Shown here: in pieces, positions 1 through 13,945 of the stretch | Layout: each line of letters starts with the position of its first letter | Position numbering within the stretch: position 1 is the first letter of the stretch | Notes under the pieces: model-generated | Told to the model about the DNA's origin: nothing | Databases searched by the model: none | What the model saw: the letters and a program-made list of their open reading frames with translations, nothing else | DNA from: Anarhynchus alexandrinus | Lineage: Eukaryota; Chordata; Aves; Charadriiformes; Charadriidae | Assembly (NCBI GenBank): GCA_008711295.1 | Contig: VUYV01000007.1 | Coordinates: 9,040,169-9,104,168 of the forward strand | Direction of reading: 5' to 3' | DNA: 64,000 bases | Program-made: the position numbers and the translations under genes

Positions 1-579
1 TAAAAAAAAATAAAAAATCCAGGTTAGGTTTTTCTTTTCCTTTTTCCAAGCTAACCTGAAAAAGAAAAGGTTGACTGATACTTGAAAAAAGATATATTTA
101 ACCTTAAACAAAGAAGGAAAACAAGGGATATTTGCAGAAAAAGATTTTTTTTTTCCTGTAATTTTCTGAACCTTGCTTGCAGTAGCTGTTGATTATGGAA
201 ACATTTGTTTGAAATCTAGGCTTTCTTCTCTGTAACTCCTTTCCCTCTCCTTGATCCAGCGGAGAAATCACAAGTGCCTGTGTTTGACTTATCCTTTTGT
301 TTGGCAAGGCGCTGTGATCGTATACCTCATTTAGCATCTTAACATCGTTCTTGGATGAAGAAGCAGCAGCCTTTGTTTAGAAAGAAAGTCGCTTTGATAA
401 TTAGAAGTAGTGAGGGATGTAACAAAACCCCAAGAAAATGTGTTACAAAGTGTGAGTGCATCTTTTATTTCAGCAGAGTGCCATTTCCCACACGGTAAGA
501 TCCCCAGGAGAGACTGCGACTGGTGGCACACCAAGCTTTGCCCTGTCTCCCCTCACTGGGTGTGTGGTGCGGTGGCCAC
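1..579. other. AT-rich non-coding DNA with a short inverted repeat
   Basis: No supported gene. Bases 20-27 (CAGGTTAG) and 51-58 (CTAACCTG) form an exact 8-bp inverted repeat around a 23-base pyrimidine-rich loop, and a purine-rich stretch follows it. Nothing suggests an RNA gene. The rest is ordinary AT-rich sequence. Confidence 0.5.
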
Positions 580-893
580 TGGCACTGTGGCAGACCATGG
601 GCTCAGGACAGGCTGTGGCCCCTGTGGTGGCTGTGGCCCCACAACAGGCTGTGGCCCCCGGGACAGGCCATGGGCCCATGACAGGCTGTGGCCTCACAAC
701 AGGCTGTGGCCCCTGGGACAGGCCATGAGCCCATGACAGGCTGTGGCCCCACAACAGGCAGTGGCCCCCGTGACAGGCTGTGGGCCTGGGACAGGCTGTG
801 GCCCCTGTGGGGGCTGAGGGCCCATGACAGGCTGTGGCCCCTGTGGGGGCTGAGGGCCCATGACAGGCTGTGGCCCCTGTGGCAGGCCATGGG
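580..893. repeat. GC-rich minisatellite with ACAGGCTGTGGCCC core
   Basis: About ten copies of a core close to ACAGGCTGTGGCCC are interleaved with ACAGGCCATGGGCCC variants. Higher-order periods are visible directly. A 55-bp unit occurs at 641-695 and 696-750, with a third partial unit from 751. A 36-bp unit is repeated with its starts near 806 and 842. The array is far richer in GC than its surroundings and poor in stop codons, so it reads open for 75-108 codons in several frames on both strands. Those overlapping Gly/Pro/His-rich frames are a by-product of the repeat, not evidence of a gene. Copies differ by point changes, so the array is not freshly expanded, but length polymorphism between individuals is likely. 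Confidence 0.93.
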
Positions 894-1424
894 CAAACAT
901 GGTGCCCTCCCCTGAGCGCCTCAGCCAGAAACCAATGCCATTCATTTTTATTTTGGCTCCCTTAACTTAGACCACTAAATGAGGCTATTTCGGTGCCCAT
1001 TTTACTCCCGCCATTTTCGTGTGACCCCCAGCCATGACACTGAAGGCACACGTATGTGCAGCGCTTTGCTTGCAGGTGAGTCTCTGCGCTGTTGTGGGCC
1101 TTGGATGGGGGGTGCAAATGGCTCCCTGGGCTCTGGAGGTGGTGGGGAGCTGTGGGAGCTGCTGTAGGGCACACACCTGGCCTGTCCCTGCTCACCTCAT
1201 CGAGAAATGGATTAGTGTCAGAGTCAAAAGCGTTTACACCCAGTCAGTTCACAGAGAAAGCCATAGGGGTGATTCAGTTTTATAAAGGAGTTTACTGCTG
1301 TGAAGGGCTCCTGGTAGAAGTTGAAATTAATACGCCACAAAGGAAAAAGGACTGTGGACTCCACAAGTAAAGCAGATAAACGCCTTTTTAAAAAAACAGG
1401 AATTTTTTTTCTGCCTCGGGGGTG
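894..1424. other. Non-coding DNA, moderately GC-rich
   Basis: This is the flank of the minisatellite. Overlapping frames of 60-92 codons exist on both strands, but none has a recognisable domain. A CAG/GTGAGT sequence near 1073-1082 resembles a splice donor by chance-level criteria only. I see no gene. Confidence 0.4.
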
Positions 1425-1480
1425 ACTGCTGACGTGGTGCCGGTCAAGTCACTTAACTCAGCCCTGGCACAGACACTGCC
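1425..1480 (+). repeat. Possible MIR-like SINE scrap
   Basis: The run around 1445-1458 (CAAGTCACTTAAC) and the bases before it (TGCTGACGTGGTGCC) line up in order with the conserved centre of MIR-type SINEs, where a CTGTGTGACC-like block precedes CAAGTCACTTAACC. Only about 50 bases match, so this may be coincidence. Confidence 0.3.
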
Positions 1481-4400
1481 GACTGCACCCACTGCGCGGT
1501 CTGGGTGCTCAGTTTTGATGTGTGGTGTTTGGTTTGCAGAAGCGATCAAAAATCACAGCCGCAATGGGAACTAGTAAAACCCATTCTAGGAATGTAGTAA
1601 ATGCTATGAAATGCTGTGCTTAAAAAAAGAAAATAAATAAAAAAATCAAGTCTAAGGTGGCTTAGAGTGGATACCCAAAATTAATAGATATATTTGACCT
1701 TAATCTGTCTTCCTGGACAAGTTTAATTACAGCAATTTCTTAACTTCAGCTTAAGCTCTTGTTTTAGAAATGTTAGTGTTCTTTTAATGTGGTTTTTTTT
1801 TGTATTTAATATCACTGTTTTCTAAGTGAAAGCAAAAATTTCCATCTACGAAAATTTACTGGAGTGGAATAACCCAAGACTTTGGAGATGCTTAAGATTA
1901 ATTTATCTTTCTAAATAAATTAGTGTTTCTGAGATGAGCTTGAATTGGGGGTGAGAAGGAGGAAATTAGAAATACTGTTTCAAGAGCCAAATTTAAAAGG
2001 GAATCTTTTTCGGAATGGTATTGTTCCCTTTGTGATCACAGTCTGTCCTGTTAGGAATTTTTCAGTGTAAAACATTGGGCATGATCTGATGATTAAAAAC
2101 TGATGATGCACATGCTGGTTTACACAGACTTAAGTGCTAGCATTTTTTTAGCCTTTATTATTTGTCTTATATAACTTAAACAAAGATGTAACGATTGTGA
2201 TATCTGTGTAATTTGAAATATAAATATCTGAAAATTTAGAATGTGCTAAAACACGGTCATATGTATGTATTAGTAGTACCTCCTAATATGTATTATTTTT
2301 AGTACTAGTAATTTAAGAAAAAAAGCTTTATTAGTTACTTTCCTTAGTCAAACTCTATTTGCCTTCTCTATCTAGCCCATTGCTGTTGGTGCTTAGTTTG
2401 ATGGCAGGAGCTTTCTTTTCTGTGCCTCAGTCATGCTGGCAGCATTGTGAAGGAGTTTTATTTTGCCCATGAAGAGCTCCAGACACTGTAACCTGCAAAA
2501 TTGTACTGAAGTAATAAGTGATAGGAATAACGGCTTCAGGTTAACTGGGGTTTTTCTTAGTTGGTGATAGGAAGAAATGCTTGGTGTACTTTTGCCGTCC
2601 TCCTCTGAAAACAAAAGGCAGATGCTAGATTTCCAGAGGAGTTAACTTTAAGAAGTCCGCTTGTTGTATAAAAATGCATTTCTGATTTCCTGGAAGTTTG
2701 GAAGGCGCAAGGTTTGTAAAGAGATGTTTTATCTCTTGCATGACATATATGATTTTACTATGTTTTATTCTTTTCTCTGTTTACAAGAAAAAAGCTGAAA
2801 ATGGGAAATTTTAGACTGAAGTAGCAATTTTACATCTCTGTTCTTCATAAATTTGATAGCATTTACTCACATGAAATAATTTGAAATTTGCTATTCAAAA
2901 GTGAAAGAAACCACCAGTGCCTTAGATTGAAGACTCTGAAGAAACTAGTTATGAGACCTGCAGATGGTGTGGGAAAACTCCTTGGTTATATATATAAAGA
3001 AATTAAACTGTTTTCTTCTTTCTTTCTATGGGGCTAGTTTTGTGAGTAGATTCTAACAGAGCAGGAGAACTCGTTGCTTGAGTGCACTTTAGTTCCACAT
3101 CTTATCCAACTCTAGGAACTTGAACTTGTCATTATCAGCCATAGAAGGTCAATGCATTAGCCATGGTACTAGCTCTTTCATGTGGCCTTTCTGAAGAAGA
3201 AAAAAACCGGCTTTTAATCTTAGCTTTTATAAAATACTGTGTGTACTGGGATACATCCTAACTTGTCATTTTCTCGTCTGTTTTAGTGCTGGGGGATATC
3301 TGGAGATGCTTTATGATGCCACACAGATAGACATGTCTGCAAAAGGCCTAATCTGAAGTGAATCTTCTATAAATAATAAACAACAAATAGGTTCCTTTTA
3401 GTTATATTAGCCCCAAAATAGGTCATGTACATTTGTTTTAAATGCAAACTTAACAATAAAGTAAATTCCCTAGGTGGAGAATTTGATGTGTTTGTGCAAA
3501 TTTTCTGGACACAGTACAAAAAAACCCAACACCTATATTTTACCGTTTAAAATATTTATACATTGTCTCTTAAAGTCCTGTGTTTGAAATACTGTTTATA
3601 ATAAACACCCTACTAGAGAACTAATAGTGACAATGCAAACACTTGCTGTTTCTTACTTAAACACAAAGTAATCTTTATTAACTTTTTTAGCACAGAAACT
3701 TTGTGTTTTTTGTTGTCACCAGAACAGTTGACAACTTGTCAGTTTCCTGCCTCCAAATAATCTCATTTTTTCAGTATCTCTGCTAATTTGTGGTGTCATC
3801 TTCTTTAAGTCAAAGCAAACTGATATTGAATTATCCAACTGGCTAGACATATATGCAAGATGCATCTCTATCTCAGAATAACTTTCTAACAGATCATACC
3901 TAGTTCTCAGACTTAAGTTGTTCAGTGTGCAAATATATAAATAGTAAAATGATTGCCTGAACCAGAGTAAATTGGTATCTTTAGTATATCAGTACTTCAG
4001 CTAAAATAAAAGAAGGAATTCACTAAAAAGGAGGAGCAATGAGAAGAAAATCTAAATGCGTGTATTTTCTGTAAAGTAGCAGTCTTATACCTCAGGGGAG
4101 CAGGCTTTTTTAGCTCATGGTCCACGGGGTCTTGTGGTTCCATGGACTACTTCTCAGGAAAGGTGATTAAGGAAAGCCAGCCTTGTGTCAGTAGACTTTC
4201 ACTCTCTAGGCTGTGTGCCTCCACTGGAAATATTAATATGTATTTCAAATAAAAAAAGGCTGAAAAGACTGCCTAGGCAATCCTTTTAATGCTCGCCCTG
4301 AATATAAGAACTAATATTTTAAATTCTGTGGGTAACTACAGTATAAAGGAAGGCATATCTGAGAAATAGGTAATTTATTGTGGTTGTTTGGAATTAAAAT

Positions 4401-5100
4401 GGCTATGACACCTATTGTAATTTTCATACTATTTCTGCTTAATATAATGGTGTTTGGATTTTAATTGGAGTCTTTAAGTGCTACTATAATACAAATAATA
4501 CATATAGGATGTCTCACAGTAGTATTAGACAAAGGTAAAATGCTAAAAATTGTAGTGCCACATTTTCCAGCCTTGTGTTCTTCTGTGGAGCTAGCTAGAA
4601 TCTTAAGTTCTGTGTGTCACCCATTGTAATATACATAATTTCTTCGTCCCTATTCATTTTCATCCCTGAGATGCATTGTAAAAGTGTAAATCCATCACTA
4701 GATAATTTTCAGTTCCATTATTTACAAAAATGAATAGTTAAGCAAGTCATTGTTATTAGTGGGATGCTATTGTTGTTTCACAGAGATAGGGACTGCCAAG
4801 GTCTTGAATGATGTACACTTGAATGTTCTTTCAAGATACTTGTACCTGTTTCATTTGGGAGGAGTTTCACTCATGTAAAATCAAACAGAAACAATTTTAG
4901 TAGCCTCTGAAAAGAGAAGAAGGGAAAATGGATATTAATGAACTATTTAATATTCTGCTATGGAAGAGATGCAGTGATTTTGCTGTTGACACTTTTGCAT
5001 GGAATTAAAGAGATCTGGTGGTTGTTTTACTCGTCTGTCTTTGTTCCTGAAAGACTTTTCAGTGTCATCAGATTTGGTTTTGTAACCTAAGAGATATTTT
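1481..5100. other. AT-rich single-copy DNA, no gene seen
   Basis: The only sizeable open frame is 73 codons (2393-2614 minus), with no recognisable domain. Scattered A-runs such as 1622-1646 and 4248-4257 are the only simple sequence. I recognise no interspersed repeat here. Confidence 0.5.
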
Positions 5101-8100
5101 ACAGACATGCAGACAAGAAAAAAACCACTTCTTTTTCAGGAAATTCATTGGTATTCAGAACATGGTCCTTTGATGAATTAGAAATTTTGGCTAAAGCTTT
5201 AATGAGATTTTTATTTCCTGAACTTATGTTGGAAAATGTGCAGGCTCCACGATTCACAATTCTGAACAAGGTTGGGTTTTTTTCAAGAATATTTCTGGCT
5301 CATTGTTTATTACTCGATATTTTATTGATTTGTGAGTTGAGAAGTTCACAATGAAGGTGGAACAGTTTAGAGCTATAGATCTTTACTGCCTGGTCTGCAT
5401 TGACGTGCTTGCTTGCTACATTCAGGTAAGCATTTGCAATTCAAGGTTACGCAGACAACACTATGGCAGAAGTAATACAGATAGCTGCAGAATTCTTATT
5501 GTGGATGCACAGTTATATCAGATGTCTGCTCGTTTGTTAGTATTTATTTGTTAACACCAAATCTGGTTTTCAGCTGTTCATCTGCTAATACCTACAGTGA
5601 AACAGTGTTGGAGGGAGAAGGGCAAGGCAGGGGTCCTGGAAGCCTGGGGTCGCAGGCTTCTGCGTGAATTGTTCACATTGCGGAGTTCTTTGGGTGTACT
5701 TATTTGGCAAATCATAATGGCGCTGGTAGTAGAGACTTTACCTCTTTGATGCAGGAGAACCTGTGGAACCTCTAACGCAGGAATCTATAGAAACGGTTGT
5801 CTCCTCTTTTCTGACTCTTATCTTTTTTAATTATGCAGTATTAGTCAGTACATGTAAGTTCCCTTTAAGTTCTCAGTTGATGATACTGTAATGTCAGTGG
5901 CTTGTATCTGAGACTGGTATTTTCAAGAAACTGTGCTGTGAATGTAGACAAGCAGATTTACATACTTGCTGCATAAATGTAACAAGATAACCATTTGTAT
6001 TTATTTCATGTTTAGTAAAATCTTTCATCGTGTGGCTGGTTGTTTCATTGCTCTTGCACAAGTAATTTGGGAAGCTTTCCACAAGCTGTCATTGAATGGT
6101 CTTAGATTTTATAACCTTTCTTCTGTTCCTGTACTATGCCACTCACAGAAATTCTCATAACTCAAAAACGTTTGATTCATATGACTTACCACATTTTGAT
6201 AACTTAGATGTATTCCAGCATGTTAAAAAAAATAGCAATATTCAAGTTATCGGTTTAGCTTGTCCTTTAATTTACTTAAAACCAAAGTTTTTCAGTGTCA
6301 CAATGTTACAGAAATATTTTGGTGTTGACTCAAAAGAAGGGTGTATCAATATATAATCTTAGCAGTTACTGAAAATTTTTGAAAGAACAATTCAGTAGCA
6401 ATAAGACTTTTTTTGCTGCAGAGCCAGCAAATAGGTAATGAACTTGGGGCAGTTTTATGTATCTTTGTATTTAACTATAAGAGTTAATAGTATGGAGCAT
6501 TATCTAGTAGTTTTCCTCATTGTATCTAAGAAATTATTTTTGAATGTATTTTCCACATCATTACAGTGGTATGGCTGTCGATGTGGAGAAAAGTTCTTGA
6601 TCAATATTCATTTTAATACACATTAATGAGTGGGAAATTGAATAGTGGTTCACAGTCCTGAAGGTGGCATTCTCTTCAGGTCCACAGCTGAAGGGTGACA
6701 TTGCTTGGGGCACTATTGGTTGCACTGGGCACTGTTGTAGGTGGTGGTAAGCCATGCTAAACTCAGGTGTTACCGCTAAGTGGAACTATAGAATGCTTAT
6801 CCTCCGTCACATCATTCATTTTTCTAATTCAGGTGTATGTTATTAAAAATCACTATCCTCGATATTCCACTTTTCTCTTGGTTTGTTTCCCTTTGCTTCC
6901 TGGATCCTGTGTCTGGCTTCACAGAGACTACCCTTTGACTTTCCAGCCTTGCCTTCCATAGTTAAGTTTTTTTCCTGTCTCCTTTTCCCTCTCTTACTTT
7001 TGGGGATTAGATTTTCACTTATGCTGTGGGTGTCTAATCTCTTTAGACTTCTCTGATGCTTTATCCTGTTGGGTTTTGGTTTGTTTTTATTTTAAGACTC
7101 ATTTACTGTTGTGTGCAGCTACCTGCTCCGTTTTTGTGTTGGTATCTGCCCAGTGTAAACGCCTCTCATTATAAGTGACCCCCTTCTCCTGCTATATTTT
7201 TCTCTCTTGCAGTTCAGGAAACATCAGAGAAGAATAACAATGTTTTTCACAGCTAAGGTCAGAGGAGTAGGGAAATTCTATGCATCCTACCCCAGTGCAG
7301 AGAGCTCCTCGCCCTGGAACAGCATGCTACTATGTCAGCTGCAAATGATGTCACTTTTCACTGTTAGAAATAATGTCAGATATTAATTAGATTGTAATCT
7401 AATATGGGTCAATGTTTGGAGATGACAAGATACGTTTGGACTGTTTAAAATTGCAGTACCTGTTTTAGACCATCTTACCTTGCAAACCCGGCAATCTGTT
7501 CTGAACTTTTTAAAAAGGAAATATAATGTATCTGCTTACTGCTTGAAGCTTCTTTTCCTCTGCAAAGTCTTCTCTGGAGAGAAGAAATTTACTGACTGGA
7601 TATTTCAATTCTTATTAATATCTGTAGATCTTAACTTTCAAGCCCAGAAATCTGATGAATCTGGGAAAACTGTCCATGTACCCCTATTCTGTCTATTTGA
7701 TGTGGGCAATTTTAGTATATGACAGATGTTTGAAAGGTAAAACGCTTCTTTTTTGGTGATTAGTTTTGCCCTGATTGGCAGATTTAAAAATAAAATTAGA
7801 ATATTGTTTTGACACACAAAAGGAGGGAGAGTCACATAATCTATATTTATTGCCTCTTTCATATGGTTTATAATGATTGACTCTTGTGTGTTATCTTTCT
7901 GAAAATATTAACTGGTGCTTTTTTCAAAACTGTTCTTCCATCTACAGCTTTTGTTACAAGTTGGTTTGTGTCTTTCAATCTCTGTATCAATGTATTAGGA
8001 ATAGAAAGAAGGGGTCTTTTTGCTTGGTAGCTTTCCATTGGTTTTTTTCCATGCAGAAATATAGATTACAGAAGTAACTTGGGCTGATTTGGCTTTTACA

Positions 8101-9652
8101 TGAGGGCAGGAACACAGAGCGTTGGGAGATCAGCACTCTGTATGGCCATGCCCAATGTCTTTTGAGCATAAACTCAAAAGTATGGCAAGCACAAACCCAC
8201 CTTGTGTTCATGGTCTAGTCTGAGTTGAGTTCGGCTTTGGTCATATGAAAGGAGGGAAAACTTGAGTCTGCAAGGCTGCAGTCAGCCCCTCACGACCCTT
8301 TAGACTGCCTGGCCATGACCATGGCACTGCTTCTCCAGCGAGGTCTGCTGTCCTGTATCACAGATTGCTTTGTAGCAATGTCACCTTCCTGGCATTGAGC
8401 AGAACAGGTATCTGTGCTCTACCTTATGGCATGGGGAATTCACGTGCCAAACAGCCGTGAGGTGGCTGAAGGCAGCTGAGCTGCTGGCTCTGTCTGTGCT
8501 GCAATGCAGACGCCGGCTCACCACGTCCCCAACCAGGGGCTGTGTGCTGGAGGGAACGGGCTGGAGGTGATGGCCCGCTCTGCATGCGTTCTGTCAGGTG
8601 GGGGACCAGACTGTGCAGAGGCATAGGAGGTGACAATAGATTAACACTGCATGCATACAATATTATTGCCGTCCAAAAATTCTGATATTGTATGCATTTC
8701 ATATGCTGGTAGTAGCATGATACCAGTATATACTGGTGTGGAACCAAACTAGTAGTTGCAACCTCTCCCATAGCATACCTTTACGTTTAGACTAGAAAGG
8801 AAGACCACAGGAGAATTTTTTGTTAGTGAAATGGACAAGAAAAAAATTTGTTTGTTCACATCCACCCCCTGCTAAATTTGTGTTTTTCATTTATTTGTGC
8901 TAGCTACTTTCTGGATTTATCCTGAACGAGATGTGGAATTTCTGAATTAATGCCCAGGAAGTGAGTATCCTGTGTTACATGCTACAGTCCAGAAGTCCTT
9001 CATACATGGTGAGAAAGCCTCTACCTTTGTATTTACAAGCTGAGTTCCAAGTGCAAGTATTTAGTATTATTTAAATGAGTTTTATGTAAAAGCTGTCCAT
9101 TTTTCAGCTTTCAGTCTGAAGGTGTGTGAATTGTGGCCACAGTATGAGTTTAAGGCTTTAGCCATGTAGATTAGTGAATTATGTATTTTCAAAACATAAC
9201 TCTATATTTGAGGATTTAAAGACCACATCAACAATAATACCTTTAGCAATAATGATAATCTTCATAATTTTTTTCTGGGGCAGTTGCTGCAGTAAGTGAT
9301 CTGCCTGTGTTAATGGCCACAGAATATGTAGGTGATCTCTGTCTGAATATGCATTTTTGCAAGGAGAAGCTTTATTCCAGACTCTTACACTGTCCTGGGA
9401 GAGTAATTTCTGAAAACATGATATAAATGCAAATCTGTGTTTAAAAATACTGAAACAACTGTGTGCATTAGCTGGTTGCTTGCTATGGTATATTGTTTCA
9501 GCAATAAGTTTGCAGTGTAATTTTATTTTGATGTATGATAATATAAGATTTTTTTTCTTCATTGTCTAGTACTAAGTATGCTTTGCTTCTCTGTTGTCAG
9601 TGCTGTGGTGGTCGACTTGCACAGTTGAATTTTGGCCAAAATTACTTGAATT
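5101..9652. other. AT-rich single-copy DNA, no gene seen
   Basis: Short open frames up to 127 codons (9179-9562 minus) and 115 codons (8424-8771 minus) occur without domain signatures. A more GC-rich patch lies at 8450-8630 but has few CpG dinucleotides. Nothing supports a gene, RNA or young mobile element. Confidence 0.45.
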
Positions 9653-9680
9653 GGGGGGGGGGAGTGGTGGTGGGGGTGGG
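9653..9680 (+). other. G-rich tract, possible G-quadruplex
   Basis: Ten consecutive G (9653-9662) are followed by GG doublets, then GGGGG (9672-9676) and GGG (9678-9680). The long G run can supply two or more of the four G-tracts needed, with short loops. Whether it folds in cells is unknown. It may equally be an unstable mononucleotide repeat. Confidence 0.55.
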
Positions 9681-12600
9681 AAAGAAGGCTTCTCTTCACT
9701 TTGTGCTAATAGTATAGACAGGTTTGTGGGATCACTGCAGCAAGTTTTAAATGATGTATGAAATGAAAAATTTCTGTCTGATGCACAGAGCGAGTACATC
9801 CATTGCTGTCTATGAAATCGCTGCTGCAAGAGGCTATTTGTTCTAATACTATTTCAGACATGCTGACTTTAAAAAAACTCTTATGCTTTTATGTGAAAGA
9901 CCCAAGTCTTTCACAGAAACAAAAATTTGTTAGAAAAATCTTTTAAGATGCTGCATCAATAAATATCCTAAGGAATTTTTCTAGGTTTTTGTTTGTTTTT
10001 GTTTGAGCCTAACCAGCATTACTTTACAGTATGACGTGATTGTGATGATGGTGGTGACAATGCTTTGAACTTTCCTAAAGTGAGAATTTTAACAGCTGAG
10101 TGATAGGATTCAAGATCAGGAATCCAGTGAAGTAGTTTGTTTGAGAGATATAGTGGGTTTAGGAAACAGAGTAGAGGTAAGAGTGATATCCAATGGGGAA
10201 TCAGAAGTTCAAGTTTTGTGGGGTGTGTCATATATTTGCATGGTTGATACAGAGTAGGAACTCTTGGGCAGTGATAGAGACAGAACCTTCTTTTCCAGGT
10301 TTCCATCTTAGTCACCCAAACTTTTTTCCTTCACTTAAAAACATATGGCTTCTGTGGGGAAAAATGAGATTATTTCAATTGAAGTATACATACAAGGATC
10401 CAAAGTAACATTGTACTGGTTAGTTAAACATTTGTATTTCCTAGCATTTGAGTTTGATATGTCTGTGTTGTTCTGAAAATGTAGTTTTGAAAGTTTATTT
10501 AAGGAATGTGTGCATAGGTAACTACACACATGTAAAATATAGAGAATTATTTTTATATAGGGTAAAAACACAGTGTAAGAAATATGTCAAGATAAGAGGG
10601 CATTGTGGTTTATAATAGTATTTGTATATTCAGAAAGAGAAAGCTTGGAGTTGCTTAGCTTGAAGAAATGTTTTCTCATGACTTCCTAGAGTCAGAAAAG
10701 CAAAAGCTGCCTAGGTTTTTTCTTCTGAAAATATTAGCTGCTTCTTTCTAAAATATATGTTAATCTTGCCTCCCAGCTACATCTATTTACACTTTGTTAC
10801 AGACTTATGGTTACAGTAGAAACTATAGAAAAATTAATTCTTTTTAAATCTAAATTTAAAAAATCCAATAAAATTCCTTAAAACCATGAGAAATTATAAT
10901 CTAGTGGCATCAGTTAGTTTCAGGGTCCTTTCTCTAGTGGCCTTACCGTCCTACTGCTAAGTCTGTTTGTTCTCATCTTTCCTATGCAATATTTCAGATA
11001 ATTGTGAAAGGGTATGAAAAACCTGCTGTACTTCTCTCTTTCACAAAGCTTACCTAGGGCAGAAAATCTAAAAAAAATTGTCTCTGATAGAACACCCATG
11101 TCAAACACATATCAAATGCAGTTGTTTTCTTAAAGAAAGAAAAAAAAAAAGATAAATAACATTTTGTTGGATGGAAACACTCCCCCCCTCCTGAAATCTT
11201 GAAAATCTCAGAGGTGCAAAAGGGTTTCTGTATCATTTATGATTCGTAAGTGGATCAGTGTTATTAAAATCCACAGGAGCCTTTTGTTCATTTAGTCAGT
11301 CAAAGAGCTGCCCATCAGTCACTGTTCTATGCAGGAGCATCCTTCTGCAGGTTTCAACTGTTTTTTCAATAACTCCTTAGTGTAAAAAAAATCAACTAAT
11401 TATGCCACTGAAGTACAAAGATTATTAACTTTAGAAGATTTTTTGCATCTTGGTTTTATAGACCTAGCAAAAGTGATCTCTCAAGCACAGAAAGCACCTA
11501 ACAGTACCCTTTCTGCATGGAGTCTTTGCATATGTATGTCTCCAAGCCTCTTATTGTATAATTTTGTTGTGTTTTTAAATTGCTAGTGGTCAGGATCTTT
11601 TACGTTAGTATTAAAAACAATTAATACTGGAAGGAAAATAATTTTTATATTATGCTATCGGGTTTCTTAGAAAGAAGATAATAGTGTCTGAAGAAATTGA
11701 AATCACTTTCATAAATCTTCATTATTTATCTTAAATATTTTTTTTTAGCATTTTCACGTTGTGTTTCTGTTCTATAAAAACACATACTTTCGAACAGCTT
11801 TGCTTTTCTGCTATGCTCATGCAAGTAACCTTTTAAGTGGCTAAAATGAAAAAAGATTATAAGAAGGGGACAACATATAGATGGCTTTTAAAGCCAGCAT
11901 CTAATTTGTTTGTTTTAATGTATTGCCCTTTTCTTAGACTCTCTATATCGTTTCTTTCATTCAATATCTGGGGCTTCAGAATTGCCTGACCGATCCATCT
12001 AGCTGAATTTCCCACCTCCTGTGCTACCCTGTCAGAGCAGGAGTGCAAAACTCAATGAAGTGATGAAAAAAACCCTGAATTCACTAATGTTGCACCGTAC
12101 TTTCATAGTACCAATGCCCTCCTTTCTCCAGGTCTCCCAACCCCGGATCCCAGTCTGCACTTCTGGTATTTCATTCTCTTCTGTCACACGCACCCAAACT
12201 CTCTGCTGTAGTTCCCACGTGTGCGAGCCTGTGCACTTGTTCTCCAGCTCTCTGTGTTGCTCAGGTCTGCTTCTTTGCTGAGGATCAGGTTCAGAAACTT
12301 TTGCAGGTACTGTGGAACAACCCAGAGCTGTTAGGTAGCCTGTTGTCACTGTGTCAGCAGGAGCAGGTTGTTTAGAGACCTGGCTGCTGTACGCTGTCTG
12401 CTGCGTGGTGAATACCGCTGCTGTAGCTGGTCAGGGTGACTGTTTACCAGGAATCAGCTTTTACAAACCGCAGTTGCTGTATGTTTGGTTGTGGTCACAA
12501 ACCTGCCGCTTGGCTGGGGCATAGCAATCAGTTTCTGACAGCTTATTCTCAGTGAGTACTTCTTTGCGGTGTCTGCTTAGCTCAGAGTAAGCAGTCACAG

Positions 12601-13945
12601 AGAAGTGGCTACTGCACATAGCTTAGTAACAGCAGAGAGCAAGAGCTGGTCTGCTCTTGGTATCTGATATCTTCCTGATATCTTCAGTCTCTCCAGCTCT
12701 TTCCCCTTCTTCCTCTGTTGCAGTACTTTACAACTCTTTCATTTTTATTATGCTCTTCTCCCTGGACCAGCCTTTTCCCAAACTCCTTTGATCATCACCT
12801 GAAAAAGAGTTCTTGTACCCAGAGGCCCTGTAGGTAGCCCATTGCGTGATGGCCAAGATGGGCGGTTGTAAGCTGCTGTAGTCATCTTTTGGCTTCTCAG
12901 TAAAACTGACTCTGTTTATACAGTGAGGAAAAAAAAGAGCATCAGACAGTTGATTTTTGTTCTCCTCTTCTCTTTTCTCTGAGTTGTCTTCAGCCAAATA
13001 ACTGATTTTTTTTTTGTATCTTGGTTTTAAAATGGTTTGAAATCTGTAGAGGGCAATTACTCAGTTTTAAATTATTGATTATTGTTTCAAGTACTTGTTA
13101 CCGTACTAAAACATGGTTTTTCTAATGAGGAAACTGTTCTTCATTCCAGATTATAATTGTTTTTTGGCCTTGAAAGTTGAAAATGAAGGTGTTACCTTTA
13201 TGTTTATTTAGTGTAGATAACATTTTTTTATTTGTTACTACAAATAACAATTAGAGTTTGCTTTACTGGAAATGGATGATTTTGGAATGCATATACTGTG
13301 GAAAAAAGAAATAAGGGGTAAAGTGATAGTTGCAGGGCCGTTATATAGTAGACTGTGATAAAATAAGAAGCAGTAGCATGAATAAAAGAGTTAACCATTT
13401 TTTTACTAATATTGTTTGGCACAAAAAAAAAGGTGCTGCTTGGTTACTGCAAAGCATTTAATACTGAATCCTGAACTGGTTTTGATGAAGTTTGGATGTG
13501 GATATTAGTCTCTGAAAACCCAACGGAAATAGCACTAAGAGTTGTGGGGAAAAAAAAAATACTGCTTATAAAGGAAAAAGTTTTTATTCTCTGTGGTAGC
13601 CAATAGATTGCTTCATCTTACTGTTGTTTAGCTGAGTTTCAGAGCTGCTAATGGGAAAACTCAGATCCTTACATTTGTTTTAAATGAAATGGAAGAATAA
13701 AAGTAGTCTACTACTTAATTTCTGCTTTATTTCAAAATGGCAAAATGTTGGAAATGAACAAAATTTATTGGTGAAACCACCTGGACTGATGAATTTAAGA
13801 ACTTGAGTGTTGGAAAGTCAGGAAGAGTGTTGTAAGTCAAAGGTAGAAATGCTATGTGGAAACTGTGTTCTAAGCAGAAGGGAAAAACTTGCAGGAATGG
13901 GCTGTCAACTTGTAAAAAAACCCTTCCCCAAAAAACCCTGCATGC
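9681..13945. other. Single-copy DNA, no gene seen
   Basis: The region is AT-rich, with a slightly GC-richer, CT-rich patch at 12000-12760. Open frames reach 105 codons (12032-12349 minus) without recognisable features. A small direct repeat of a TGATATCTTC-like unit lies at about 12666-12687. I see no repeat family that I can name. Confidence 0.45.

Noticed and set aside
410..945. Six overlapping Gly/Pro/His-rich open frames
   Set aside because: All are created by the GC-rich minisatellite at 580-893.
9179..9562. 127-codon ATG frame on the minus strand
   Set aside because: No domain, AT-rich codons, no splice or promoter context. A frame of this length is expected by chance in 64 kb.
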